From Scylla paramamosain (Eukaryota > Arthropoda > Malacostraca > Decapoda > Portunidae): a stretch of 64,000 nt of DNA. The notes beneath the pieces are model-generated. The model made no database searches, had not been told where the DNA came from, and saw only the letters and a program-made list of their open reading frames with translations. Location: contig NC_087151.1 in assembly GCF_035594125.1 (NCBI RefSeq), positions 16,263,501-16,327,500 of the forward strand. Reading direction: 5' to 3'. The position numbers were made by a program, and so were the translations under genes. Each line of letters starts with the position of its first letter. Within the stretch, counting starts at the first letter, position 1. Positions 24,268-37,259 of the stretch are shown here, piece by piece.

Positions 24268-25459
24268 GGGGAGCGCCCACCTCCACCTGCAAAGTGGCTC
24301 CTTTTAACCGTAGACTTTTTTTCCATTGTTTCATCTTCTTTGTCATTAAAAATATAATACTCGTTGAAATTTTTATTAATCTATAACGAACTGCGCATGC
24401 GCAGTGAATTCTTTTCAAAGTTGTTAAAAAAAATTGGATAAAAAATTTTAGAGTCAATGGATCACATTGAAATTGTGCATGGTAGCAGCTAGAAAGATTA
24501 TGCAGGTTCAGTAAGAAGGTTTTGTCCAAATCAATATTATAAAGTAATCAAAACATTAGTCAAACATAGAGGAAATTTTTTTGTGCATAAAGAAAATCAC
24601 AAGAAAAAAACCTACTTGAAAAATGAAAATTTCTTCTTATCGATCGTGTGTCACAGTCCCGTCTACTTACATGACAAAAATGGTGACTATAGGACAATAA
24701 ATAATCCAGTCATTACAGGAAAACCTCAAAAAAGCATGTTTTTCAGGAGAGGCAAAAATGGATCAACTTTCAATAAGATGCCTAAAAATCAGTAGAAACG
24801 AGGCTAGCTACCCCTAAAACTTCCCCATTTTCTCTCTTGCTGAGTCAGAGAGAGAGCAGGATTTATAGGGATTTCATTTATATATTGTTATATTTGTAAA
24901 TCATTGCTATTAGAGGCTTTCTATGCAATGCTGAAACATTGCAAGGCTCAGCATGTGGTGCCTATAGCTTTTATTGCCTTTTTATACCCTTCCCTGTACT
25001 TTGATTTTATTTGATCAAGTTAGTGATGTAAGTGAAACATAAAAGTATTGTTGAATATTTAGTTATTTATTTATTTATATATTTTTGGCCTTTACCGACT
25101 AGATAGTCTCACCCCTGGGGTATCATGGAAGTAGTTGCATCATCGGAAAGGGATATATATTTTTCCTTTTTTCTTTCCAGCATAGATTTTGCTGTAGAGA
25201 AGGACAAATTGAAAGCCATTGATAGAGAAATAAGCAATTCTCTCTATGGCAGCTTGTCGCGCGCGGCCATCGAGACGCTACCACAGCACGGCGAAAATGG
25301 GGGGGGTGGGGAAACCGCTCTCTACCTAAGCCTAAACTTGTCAGATCCGTGATTATTGTATACCAAACATTTCCCCTATCATGTGGGATGAATTTAAGCC
25401 CCCCCAAAAAAAAGGTGAAAAAAAAAAATTTTCAATGCAATTGGAGGTGGGCGCTCCCC
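24268..25459. mobile_element. TTAA-flanked DNA element with GGGGAGCGCC termini
   Basis: Perfect 18-base terminal inverted repeats GGGGAGCGCCCACCTCCA lie at 24268-24285 and inverted at 25442-25459, flanked by TTAA on both sides (24264-24267, 25460-25463). Length is 1192 bases; no transposase is seen. TTAA duplication with G-rich ends is known in Kolobok-type elements and, with CCC ends, in piggyBac. Kolobok-like is my tentative call. Confidence 0.85.
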
Positions 25460-25507
25460 TTAAATATGCAATTAAAAAGTAATCTAGAGTCAAACAAAGG
25501 ATCTGAA

Positions 25508-26916
25508 GTTTTTATGTAGGAGGGACACTGGCCAAAAGCAACAAAATATAATAATAAAAAAAAAGTCCTACTGAAGTGTCAGACCCGAAACAGTCAAAAA
25601 GCGGTTGTCAAAAATTAACGGATAACTGTCTTGAAACCTTTCTCTTGAAAGAGTTCAAGTCATAAGAAGGAGGAAATACATAAGAAGGAAGGGAGTTTAC
25701 CAGGGAAAGGGATGAATGACTGAGAATAATAGTTAACTCTTGCACTTGAGAAGTGGACAGAATAGGGGTGAGAAAAAGAAGTCTTGTGCAGTGAGGCCGC
25801 AGGAGGAGGGGAGGCATGCAGTTAGCAAGTTATGATGAGCAGTTAGCATGAAAATAGTAGTAGAAGATAGCTAGAGCATTGTGGCAATGAGAGACTGAAG
25901 ACAGTCAGTTACTTAGAGGAGAGGAATTGATAAGATGAAATGCTTTTGACTCTACCCTGTCTAAAAGAGTAGTATGAGTGGAATCCCCCCACCTACATGT
26001 GAAGCATACTCAATACATGGACAACTAAGGCCCCTGTACAGAGTTAGCAGCTGGGTAGGTAAGAAAAATAGGTGGAGATGTCTCAGAACGTCTAACTTCA
26101 TAGAAGCTGTTTTAGTGAGAGATGAGATGTGAAATTTCCACTTTAGATTATAAGTAAAGAACAGACTGAGGATGTTAAGTGTGGAAGAGGGGGACAGTTT
26201 TGTGTCTCTGAAAAAAGAGGGGATAGTTGCCTGGAAGGTTGTGTTGAGTTGAGAGTTGGAGGAATTTAGTTTTTGAGGCATTGAGCAATACTAAGTTTGT
26301 TCTGTCCCAAATCAGAAATTTTTGAGAAATCAGAAGTCAGGTGTTTTGTGGCTTCCCTGGGAAAAATGTTTACTTCTTGAAGGATTGAATGTCTACGAAA
26401 AGACATGGAAAAGTGCAGGGTGGTATCATCAGCATAGGAGTGGATAGGACGAAGTTTGGTTTAGATCATTGATGAATAGTAGGAAGAGAGTGGGTGACTG
26501 GACAGAACCCTGAGGAACACCACTTTTAGGAGATTTAGAAGAACAGTGACTGTCTACCACAGCAGCAATAGAATGGTCAGAAAAAAAAAACTTGAGATGA
26601 AGTTACAGAGAAAGGGATAGAAGCTGTAGGAAGGTAGTTTGGAAATCAAAGCTCTGTGCCAGACTCTATTAAAAGCTTTTGATATGCCTAAGCCAACAGC
26701 AAAAGTTTCACCAAAATCCCTAAAAGAGGATGACCAGAACTCAGTAAGGAAAGCCAGATGATCACCGGTAGAGCAGCCTTGATGGAACCCATAAAGAGAT
26801 CATATAGAAGGTTGTGATAGATGTTTAAGAATCTTCTGGTTGAGGATAGATTCAAAACTTTAGGTAGGCAGGAAATTAAAGCAATAGGACAATAGTTTGA
26901 GGGATTAGAATAGTCA
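25508..26916 (-). mobile_element. LINE family A copy A3, 5'-truncated
   Basis: Reverse-strand copy from a decayed T-rich 3' end to the fingers region (NPSNYCPIALISCL). Open fragments: 26951-26688, 26281-25961 (LNILSLFFTYNLKWKFHISS) and 25817-25608. It joins family B sequence at about 26917 (KKNSFSQ), so it lies within or beside that element. Confidence 0.85.
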
Positions 26917-27257
26917 GTCTGTGAGAAACTATTTTTCTTTATATTATCCAAGCATCTTCCTTTTCTTAGTTTTTTTTTCCTATGGCCTCGTGTGTATCTG
27001 GTATTTTCTACTTCTCTTAGCAGCAGTTTCTTATTATCAATTTCTTCCTCTCTATTTCACAATTTATAAATTGGTATTAAATCTCCCCTTTCACTTCAAA
27101 AAGTAGATTAATTTTCTTTAACCTGTCTTCTTATGTTAATTCTTCCAGTTCTGGAACCATGTTTGTTGCCATCCTTTGTATCCTTTCTAGTTTTGTGACA
27201 TGTTTCTTCTTGTGGGGAGACCACACTGATTTAGCATATTCCAACTTTAGTCTGACC
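26917..27257 (-). mobile_element. LINE family B copy B-d, C-terminal part
   Basis: Minus-strand translation gives [12 protein letters not shown] at the right end, then EIDNKKLLL, TRGHRKKKL and LDNIKKNSFSQ, the C-terminal end of a CR1 ORF2. It continues the element that resumes at 33018; family A lies between. Confidence 0.78.
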
Positions 27258-28908
27258 CTCTTCTCTTTTGCAGAGATCTCCATTCTTGGAGACTTCAATG
27301 TTCACCACCAGCTTTGGCTTTCCTCTCCCTTCACTGACCATCCTGGCGAACTAGCCTTCAACTTTGCTATCCTCCACGACCTAGAGCAATTGGTGCAACA
27401 CCCTACTCGTATTCCTGACCGTCTTGGATATATGCCCAACATTCTTAACCTTTTCCTGACCTCTAATCCTTCTGCTTGTGCTGTCACCCTTTCTTCTCCG
27501 TTGGGCTCCTCCAATCACAATCTCATATCTGTATCTTGTCCTATAGCTCCAATCCCTCCTCAGGATCCCCCTAAGCGAAGGTGCCTCTGGCGTTTTGCCT
27601 CTGTTAGTTGGGGGGACCTGAGGAGGTATTTTGCTGATTTTCCTTGGAATGACTATTGCTTCTGTGTCAGAGACCCATCTTTGTGTGCTGAGTGCATAAC
27701 AGAGGTGATAGTGTCTGGCATGGAAGCATACATTCCTCACTCTTTTTCTCGTCCTAAACCTCTTAAACCTTGGTTTAACACAGCTTGTTCTCGTGCTATA
27801 CATGATACAGAGGTGGCCCACAAAAGGTACTCAAGCCTTCCATCACCAGAATCTCATGCACTTTATATTTCTGCCCGGAACCATGCCAAGTCTGTTCTCC
27901 AACAAGCCAAAAACTCCTTCATTAACAGAAAGTGTCAAAACCTTCCAAGATCTAACTCCCCTTGTGACTTCTGGCACCTAGCCAAAAATATCTCCAATAA
28001 CCTTGCTTCTTCTTCTTTCCCTCCTCTATTTCAACCAGATGGCACCACTGCTTGCTTCTTCTTCTTTCCCTCCTATATTTCAACCAGATGGCACCACTGC
28101 TATCACATCTATTTCTAAAGCTGAACTCTTCGCTCAAACCTTTGCTAAAAAATCTATCTTGGACGATTCTGGGCTTGTTCCTCCCTCTCCTCCACCCTCT
28201 GACTACTTCATGTCACTTATTAAAATTCTTCGCAGTGATGTTTTCCTTGCCCTCGCTGTGCTAAACCCTCAGAAGGCTTATGGACCTGATGGGGTCCCTC
28301 CTATTGTTCTCCGAAACTATGCCTCCGTGCTTGCACCTTGCCTAGTCAAACTCTTTCAGCTCTACCTTTCCTTCTTGCTGGAAGTTTGCCTACATTCAAC
28401 CTGTTCCTAAAACAGGGTGACCATTCTAATCCCTCAAACTACCGTCCTATTGCTTTAATTTCCTGCCTATCTGAAGTTTTTGAATCTATTCTCAACAGGA
28501 AGATTCTTAAACATCTATCACTTCACAACCTTCTATCTGATCACCAATATGGGTTCCGTCAAGGCCGCTCTACTGGTGATCTTCTGGCTTTCCTTACTGA
28601 GTCTTGGTCATCCTCTTTTAGAGATTCTGGTGAAACTTTTGCTGTTGCCTTGGATATATGAAAAGCTTTTGATAGAGTCTGGCACAAAGCTTTGATTTCC
28701 AAACTACCCTCCTACGGCTTCTATCCTTCTCTCTGTAACTTCATCTCAACTTTCCTTTTTGACCGTTCTATTGCTGCTGTGGTAGACGATCACTCTTCTT
28801 CTCCTAAAGCTATTAAGAGTGGTGTTCCTCAGGGTTCTGTCCTGTCACCCACTCTCTTATTATTCATTAATGATCTTCTAAACCAAACTTCTTGTCCTAT
28901 CCACTCAT

Positions 28909-31900
28909 TTTTTTTTTTTTTTTATGTAGGAAGGACACTGGCCAAGGGCAACAAAAATCTAATAAAAAAAAATGCCCACTGAAATGCCAGTCCCATAAAA
29001 GGGTGAAAGCAGTGGTAAAAAATTGATGAATAAGTGTCTTGAAACCTCCCTCTTGAAGGAATTCAAGTCATAGGAAGGTGGAAATACAGAAGCAGGCAGG
29101 GAGTTCCAGAGTTTACTAGAGAAAGGGATGAATGATTGAGAATACTGGTTAACTCTTGCGTTAGAGAGGTGGACAGAATAGGGGTGAGAGAAAGAAGAAA
29201 GTCTTGTGCAGCGAGGCCACAGAAGGAGGGGAGGCATGCAGTTAGCAAGATCAGAAGAACAGTTAGCATGAAAATAGCGGTAGAAGACAGCTAGATATGC
29301 AACACTGCGGCGGTGAGAGACAGGCTAAAGACAGTCAGTTAGAGGAGAAGAGTTGACGAGACGAAAAGCTTTTGATTCCACCCTGTCTAGAAGAGCAGTA
29401 TGAGTGGAACCCCCCCAGACATGTGAAGCATACTCCATACATGAACGGATAAGGCCCTTGTACAGAGTTAGCAGCTGGGGGGGTGAGAAAAACTGGCGGA
29501 GACATCTCATAACACCTAACTTCATAGAAGCTATTTTAGCTAGAGATGAGATGTGAAGTTTCCAGTTCAGATTATAAGTAAAGGACAGACCGAGGATGTT
29601 CAGTGTAGAAGAGGGGGACAGTTGAGTGTCATTGAAGAAGAGGGGATAGTTGTCTGGAAGGTTGTGTCCAGTTGATAGATGGAGGAATTGAGTTTTTGAG
29701 GCATTGAACAATACCAAGTTTGCTCTGCCCCAATCAGAAATTTTAGAAAGATCAGAAGTCAGGCGTTCTGTGGCTTCCCTGCGTGATATGTTTACCTCCA
29801 GAAGGGTTGGACGTCTATGAAAAGACGTGGAAAAGTGCAGGGTGGTATCATCAGCGTTGGAGTGGATAGGACAAGAAGTTTGGTTTAGAAGATCATTAAT
29901 GAATAATAAGTAGAGAGTGGGTGAAAGGACAGAATCCTGAGGAACACTACTGTTAATAGATTTAGGAGAAGAACAGTGACCGTCTACCACAGCAGCAATA
30001 GAACGGTTAGAAAGGAAACTTGAGATGAAGTTACAGAGAGAAGGATAGAAACCGTAGGAGGGTAGTTTGGAAATCAAAGCTTTGTGCCAGACTCTATCAA
30101 AAGCTTTTGATATGTCCAAGGGAACAGCAAAAGTTTCACCAAAATCTCTAAAAGAGGATGACCAAGACTCAGTAAGGAAAGCCAGAAGACCACCAGTAGA
30201 GTGGCCTTGACAGAACCCATACTGGCGATCAGATAGAAGGTTGTGAAGTGATAGATGTTTAAGAATCTTCCTGTTGAGGATAGATTCAAAAACTTTAGAT
30301 AGGCAGGAAATTAAACCAATAGGACGGTAGTTTGAGGGATCAGAACGGTCACCCTTTTTAGGAACAGGTTGAATGTAGGCAAACTTCCAGCAAGAAGGAA
30401 AGGTAGATGTTGACAGACAGAGCTGAAAGAGTTTGACTAGGGAAGGTGCAAGCACAGAGGCACAGTTTCGGAGAACAATAGGAGGGACCCCATCAGGTCC
30501 ATAAGCCTTCTGAGGGTTTAGGCCAGCGAGGGCATGGAAAACATCATTGCGAAGAATTTTAATAGGTGGCATGAAGTAGTCAGAGGGTGGAGGAGAGGGA
30601 GGAACAAGCCCAGAATCGTCCAAGGTAGAGTTTTTAGCAAAGATTTGAGGAAAGAGTTCAGCTTTAGAAATAGATGTGATAGCAGTGGTGCCATCTGGTT
30701 GAAATAGAGGAGGGAAAGAAGAAGAAGCAAAGTTATTGGAGATATTTTTGGCTAGATGCCAAAAATCACGAGGGGAGTTAGATCTTGAAAGGTTTTGACA
30801 TTTTCTGTTAATGAAGGAGTTTTTGGCTAGTTGGAGAACAGACATGGCATGGTTCCAGGCAGAAATATAAAGTTCATGAGATTCTGGTGATGGAAGGCTT
30901 AAGTACCTTTTGTGGGCCACCTGTCTATCATGTATAGCACGAGAACAAGCTGTGTTAAACCAAGGTTTAGAAGGTTTAGGACGGGGAAAAGAGTGAGGAA
31001 TGTATGCCTCCATGCCAGACACTATCACCTCTGTTATGCGCTCAGCACATAAAGACGGGTCTCTGACACGGAAGCAGTAGTCATTCCAAGGAAAATCAGC
31101 AAAATACCTCCTCAGGTCCCCCCAACTAGCAGAGGCAAAACGCCAGAGGCACCTTCGCTTAGGGGGATCCTGAGGAGGGATTGGAGTGATAGGACAAGAT
31201 AAAGATATGAGACTGTGATCAGAGGAGCCCAACGGAGAAGAAAGGGTGACAGCATAAGCTGAAGGATTAGAGGTCAGGAAAAGGTCAAGAATGTTGGGCA
31301 TATCTCCAAGACGGTCAGGAATACGATTAGGGTGTTGCACCAATTGCTCTAGGTCATGGAGGATAACAAAGTTGTAGGCTAGTTCACCAGGATGGTCAGT
31401 GAAGGGAGAGGAAAGCCAAAGCTGGTGGTGAACATTGAAGTCTCCAAGAATGGAGATCTCTGCAAAAGGGAAGAGGTTCAGAATGTGCTCCACTTTGGAA
31501 GTTAAGTAGTCAAAGAATTTCTTATAGTCAGAGGAGTTAGGTGAGAGGTATACAGCACAGATAAATTTAGTATGAGAGTGACTCTGTAGTCGTAGCCAGA
31601 TGGTGGAAAACTCGGAAGATTCAAGAGTGTGGGCACGAGAGCAGGTTAAGTCGTTGCGCACATAAACGCAGCATCCAGCTTTGGATTGAAAATGAGGATA
31701 GAGAAAGTAGGAGGGAACAGAAAAGGGGCTACTGTCAGTTGCCTCAGACACCTGAGTTTCAGTGAGGAAAAGATGAGGCTTAGAAGAGGAGAGGTGGTGT
31801 TCTACAGATTGAAAATTAGATCTTAGACTGCGAATGTTGCAGAAGTTAATGAAGAAAAAGTTGAGGGGGGTGTCAAGACACAGAGGGTCGTCGACAGAAA

Positions 31901-32058
31901 GGCAGTCCGACCTGGGGACATTTATGGTCCCCTCCCCAGATGGGAACTCCGAGGCTGGTGTAGGAGTCGCCATGATGATTTTAAAATTTTTGAGTGAAGG
32001 GTGTGTGTGTTATTAGGTGCTTGTAGTTTTGTGTGGAGGAAGAGAGTTGTCTTTAGTG
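28909..32058 (-). mobile_element. Full-length LINE family A copy (A5) inside copy A4
   Basis: 3150-base element with T-tail (minus-strand A-tail) at 28909-28923, 3' UTR, a single long ORF and a 5' UTR of about 85 bases. The short duplication TCAT flanks it (28905-28908 and 32059-32062). The 5' end (CTAAAGACAACTCTCT, minus strand) is the same as in the copy starting near 49589, so it is a true element end. No separate ORF1 is present. Confidence 0.93.
28959..31973 (-). pseudogene. Family A LINE ORF: endonuclease and reverse transcriptase, one stop
   Basis: It starts at the ATG at 31973 ([10 protein letters not shown]) and is open for 882 codons to TAG at 29325-29327; the same frame continues to 28959, giving about 1000 codons. 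Residues 1-260 are an AP-type endonuclease: catalytic Glu in LTETQ (about 72), GDFN (177-180), SDH (251-253). A linker follows with [13 protein letters not shown] (about 337). The reverse transcriptase covers about 530-800: [34 protein letters not shown] (Asp at 620 and 626), then [11 protein letters not shown] where relatives have SGVPQGS, and SNADD where relatives have SY(A/T)DD. So although long, the frame has mutated motifs B and C as well as the stop. The C-terminal region ends SRHLFINF. Jockey/CR1 supergroup; exact clade uncertain. Confidence 0.92.
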
Positions 32059-33017
32059 TCATACACTGATGATACCACCCTGCACTTTTCCATGTCTTTT
32101 CATAGACATCCAACCCTTCAGGAAGTAAACATTTCACGCAGGGAAGCCACAGAACGCTTGACTTCTGATCTTTCTAAAATTTCTGATTGGGGCAGAACAA
32201 ACTTGGTATTGTTCAATGCCTTAAAAACTCAATTCCTCCATCTATCAACTCAACACAACCTTCCAGACAACTATCCCCTCTTCTTCAATGACACTCAACT
32301 GTCCCCCTCTTCCACACTGAACATCCTCAGTCTGTCCTTTACTTATAATCTGAACTGGAAACTTCACATCTCATCTCTAGCTAAAACAGCTTCTATGAAG
32401 TTAGGCATTCTGAGACATCTCCGCCAGTTTTTCTCACCCCCCCAGCTGCTAACTCTGTACAAGGGCCTTATCCATCCATGTATGGAGAATGCTTCACATG
32501 TCTGGGAGGGTTCCACTCATACTGCTCTTCTAGACAGGGTGGAATCAAAAGCTTTTCGTCTCATCAACTCCTCTCCTCTAACTGACTGTCTTCAGCCTCT
32601 CTCTCACCACCACAATGTTGCATCTCTAGCTGTCTTCTACTGCTATTTTCATGCTAACTGCTCTTCTTATCTTGCTAACTGCGTGCCTCCCCTCCTCCCG
32701 TGGCCTTGCTGCACAAGACTTTTTTCTTTCTCTCACCCCTATTCTGTCCACCTCTCTAACGCAAGAGTTAACCAGTATTCTCAATCATTCATCCCTTTCT
32801 CTAGTAAACTCTGGAACTCCCTGCCTGCTTCTGTATTTCCACCTTTCTATTGACTTGAATTCCTTCAAGAGGGAGGTTTCAAGACACTTATTCATCAATT
32901 TTTGAATACCACTTTGACCCTTTTATGGGACTGGCATTTCAGTGGGCATTTTTTTTTTTATTGGAGTTTTGTTGCTGTTGGCCAATGTCCTTCCTACATA
33001 AAAAAAAAAAAAAAAAT

Positions 33018-36000
33018 CAGTGATAATTATCTTTCTCATCATATCTTTATTCATGTAGTGGAATGCTGTTCCAACATTTCTCACCATTCTACATGTATCT
33101 CTGAATATCTTTTCTACATGTTTCTCCAACTGTTAACTATCCTGTATTATCACTCTCAGATCTTTCTCTTCTTGTACTTTTATTTCTCCATTTCCCATTT
33201 TATATGTCCATTTTGGTCTCTTAACTTTTTCACATTTCCATTACATGGCATTTTTTCACATTAAATTTCATCCATTTCTTACTCCAGTCCCAGATTTTAT
33301 TCAATTTTTCTTGTAAAATTTCAGTCTTTGTTGTTTCTTCTGTGTCTTTGTAATATTGCATTGCCTGCAAACAAATCCATGTAACTCTTTACTCCTTCAG
33401 GCATATCATTTATGTAGATCAAGAAAAGTATTGGTGCCAGCACTGATCCTTGTGGTACTCCACTATCTACTTTTCTCCATTTCGATTTTACATCTTTTAC
33501 TACTGTTCTCATTTCTCTTCCCTTTAAATAACTTTCCATCCAATTTATTTAATTTTCCATTTAATCCTCCTATATTTTCTAGCTTCCGTAGTAGCCTGTT
33601 GTGGGGAACTTTATCAAAAGCTTTTTTTAGATCTAAATACACACAGTCTACCCATCCATTCCTCTCTTGTTTTGTATCAGTCACTCTCGAATAGCAGCTC
33701 ATCAAATTTGTTACACATGATTGCTTTTGTCTAAAGCCATACTGTTTTTCTGATATTATATCATGTTTTTCTAGAAATTTTGTACACTGCTTGTCAATCA
33801 CTTTTTCACAGACCTTACATACTATGCTGGTCATTGATACTGGTCAGTAGTTTAGTGGTTTTTCTTTCTTTCCACTTTTATAAACTGGCACTATGTCTGG
33901 TCTATTCCATTTCCTTAGGCACTCTTCCATTTGATATTGAGCACTTTATCATGTCATATACTGGTTCAATTAATTGTTTCCTGCACTTTTTTAAAATGAA
34001 ACTTGATGCTCCTGTTGCTTTTCTTCCAGTTCCTCCATCATTTTATAAATTTCCCACATTTGTTTTTTTTTGTCTTCTCATATTGTGGTTCTTTAAATTC
34101 TATTCTTCTGTAAAAACCTGTTGAAAGTTTTTGTTTAGCAATTCACTCATGTCTTTTGGGTCTTCATATGTTTCATTTCCATCCTTCAATCTTTCTACTT
34201 TTCTTTTAGTTTAATTTTTATGAATTTGTAGTTTTGGTTTATCCTTAAAATTTTCAACTGTATCCTTTTCATATCCTTTCTCTTCTTCTCTCCTTATTTT
34301 CACACATTAATTTCTTATTATCTTAAAGTCTTCTTTATTTTTGGGGGGTTTTGATTTCTTTTCATTTTTATTCATGCTTCATCTCTTTTTTCTTTGGACT
34401 TGCACATCTCACACTGAACCACATCTATTTTCCTTTTTCTTTAGGTTTGTATAATGGGATATATTTATTTAGTCATGTCTCATATAGTTCCATAAAAATA
34501 TCATACTTATCTTGCAAATAATTTGCTCTTTTCAGCTTTCCACAGTCCATTTCTTCATAGACTCTTATTGTCTATATTAATTTTTCTATAGTTTCTTCTG
34601 TTTTCTTTATATGATTCCTCTTCACTGACATCATTATCAGTCTCCATTTCTATCATTACATGGTCACTTTTTCCCATGGGACACATGTATCTTAATTCTT
34701 TAGTTAGGTTGATTCCTTTTGTTAATATTAGGTCTAGTCTTGCTGGTTTATCATCTCTCCTATATCTTGTATTTTCAGTCACCCATTACATCATCATAGT
34801 CAGCTTCAGAAATCTTTCTCCCCAACATAGTTTTGTTTCCTCCTGCCTTGAACATTCCCAACTTACTTCTTTGCAATTGATGTCACCAACCAATAACACT
34901 CTTTCATTACTTATGATCAATTTACTCAAACACTGAATGGTACCTTCTACTATTTTCTCATAGTCTTCCTTGCTCCAAAAATTTGTTTTGGGTGGTACAT
35001 AGGTTGTTATTACCATTAGTATTTCTCCATTATTGTCCTCTAAGTTAACATTCACTATTTATGCTTTTCTTTCCCCATATTTCATTATTTTTGTCTTCAC
35101 CTCTTTTCTTGTCATTATCATTACACCTCCCCCTCCTTTACCAATCCTGTCTCTTCTCCTTATATTGCAGTTATTGTTAATAACTACTGGCTTTCTTCTT
35201 TTAGCTTTGTTTCCATTAAACATACCACCTTTGGATTTTTTCTTTTAAATAGCTGTGTAATTTCAGTTTCCTGTGTATCAATCCATCCATGTTTATATAC
35301 ATCACATTCAGTCCTTCATCTTTACTATTTTTTTCCTGTTTTATTTTAATTTTTCTTTATGTATCATTTCTTCAGTCTGTCTCCCAAAACTCTCCAAAAA
35401 AAATTTAGTCTTTTCTTCTTCTGTTATTGATTCATTTTCATCTTAGCTTCTTCATACATTCCTTTCAATTTTTTCCATTCTTCTTCATTTCTGTTCTTCC
35501 TAATATATATATCTTTGCAATCTTCTACTTATCTTAGTTTGGATGTTCTTTCTAGTATATTTTCTGCTGCTATTTGTGATTTTAGTCTTATTTTCATAGG
35601 TCTTGTTTTGTCTTCCAGATAAGGTCCCAGCCTAATAACTTCTTCCACTTCTTCCTAAAATTCAGTGTCATCTTCATCATTTAATTTCTTCAGCAAGTCC
35701 TTCACTGTTTTTGTTTCTTTATCTCTTTTCAATATGTATGTTATATTTTTCTCCTTAATTCCATAAACTATAACACTTTTCCTCTTATTTACTGCATCTC
35801 TTACCAGGTCTTCATTGTTTTTCATTGTCTTTACCACTTTGTTTTCTACATTTTCATATTTTCTTTGTTACTTTTCAATTACTTCCTTTAAGTCAACACT
35901 TGCTTTATCCTTTTTTATTTTCCTGCCTTTCATTTCATCCATGATTACCTCTCTCACCCTCTTCTCACCTTTCACTAACTCTGCTTTCAAATCTTTATTT

Positions 36001-36480
36001 TCTTTCATTACTTTTTCTGTATTGTTTTGTAATTTCTCATTTTTCTTAATATTTTCTTGTTCTCTCACTTTAATCTCCTCCAGTTCTGTTTTCAGTTCTG
36101 TTTTCAGTCTTTACCTAAATTAATTTCCAACTTTTCCTGAAGGGATTTTACCATTTACACCACTATTTTCATTTCCTTCCTCTGTTGATCCACATAATGT
36201 TCTACTTTTATCAATCTCAACTTCAGAAACCGTATTTCACACTTTCATTTAAGTCTTGTTTACTAAATCCATCAAAGTTTACTTCTCTAGGTGAAACTGA
36301 TTCAGAAATTGGGTATGCCATGTTTGTTTACATTTGCTGCCAGATTAGCTAAGCCACAAACCAGCATCATCATCTATGAAACCACACTCACTCACTCAGA
36401 CCCCATAAATCACATCCCTAGACCTTCCTAGTAATGCTGTCCTTTTCAAAACAACCAGCAATCACCAGCAACTCAGACAA
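33018..36480 (-). mobile_element. LINE family B copy B-d, 5' UTR to mid RT
   Basis: Minus-strand order: 5' UTR (36480-36322, sharing AGGAAGGTCTAGGGATGTG with the copy at 3810), ORF1 from ATG 36321 (MAYPISESVS), coiled-coil segments to about 35500, endonuclease remnants (LLVGDINCKEVSW at about 34880; MGKSDHVMIEM at about 34670), then [42 protein letters not shown], and a defective motif C (DLFAGNAI). It ends at about 33018 in KIIITD and resumes at 27257. Multiple stops. Confidence 0.85.
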
Positions 36481-37162
<682 letters not shown>

Positions 37163-37259
37163 TATATATAAAAGTAAAAACCCTACAAATTGCTAAATAG
37201 AATAAGACTAATTGGGAATGAAAATGGAATTTCAAATACAAGTGAGAGAGTCAGAAAGG

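Larger units (their letters stand above)
27258..33017 (+). mobile_element. LINE family A copy A4, split by copy A5
   Basis: Plus-strand family A copy in two arms: 27258-28908 (endonuclease from [14 protein letters not shown] to the RT sequence NQTSCPIHS) and 32059-33017 ([10 protein letters not shown] to the 3' UTR and A-tail). The two arms join in frame at motif C. It starts within the endonuclease domain (5'-truncated) and sits in family B copy B-d. Damage: a stop in motif A (codon before KAFD), a 50-base local duplication near 28020-28100, and frame changes near 28380. Confidence 0.9.
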
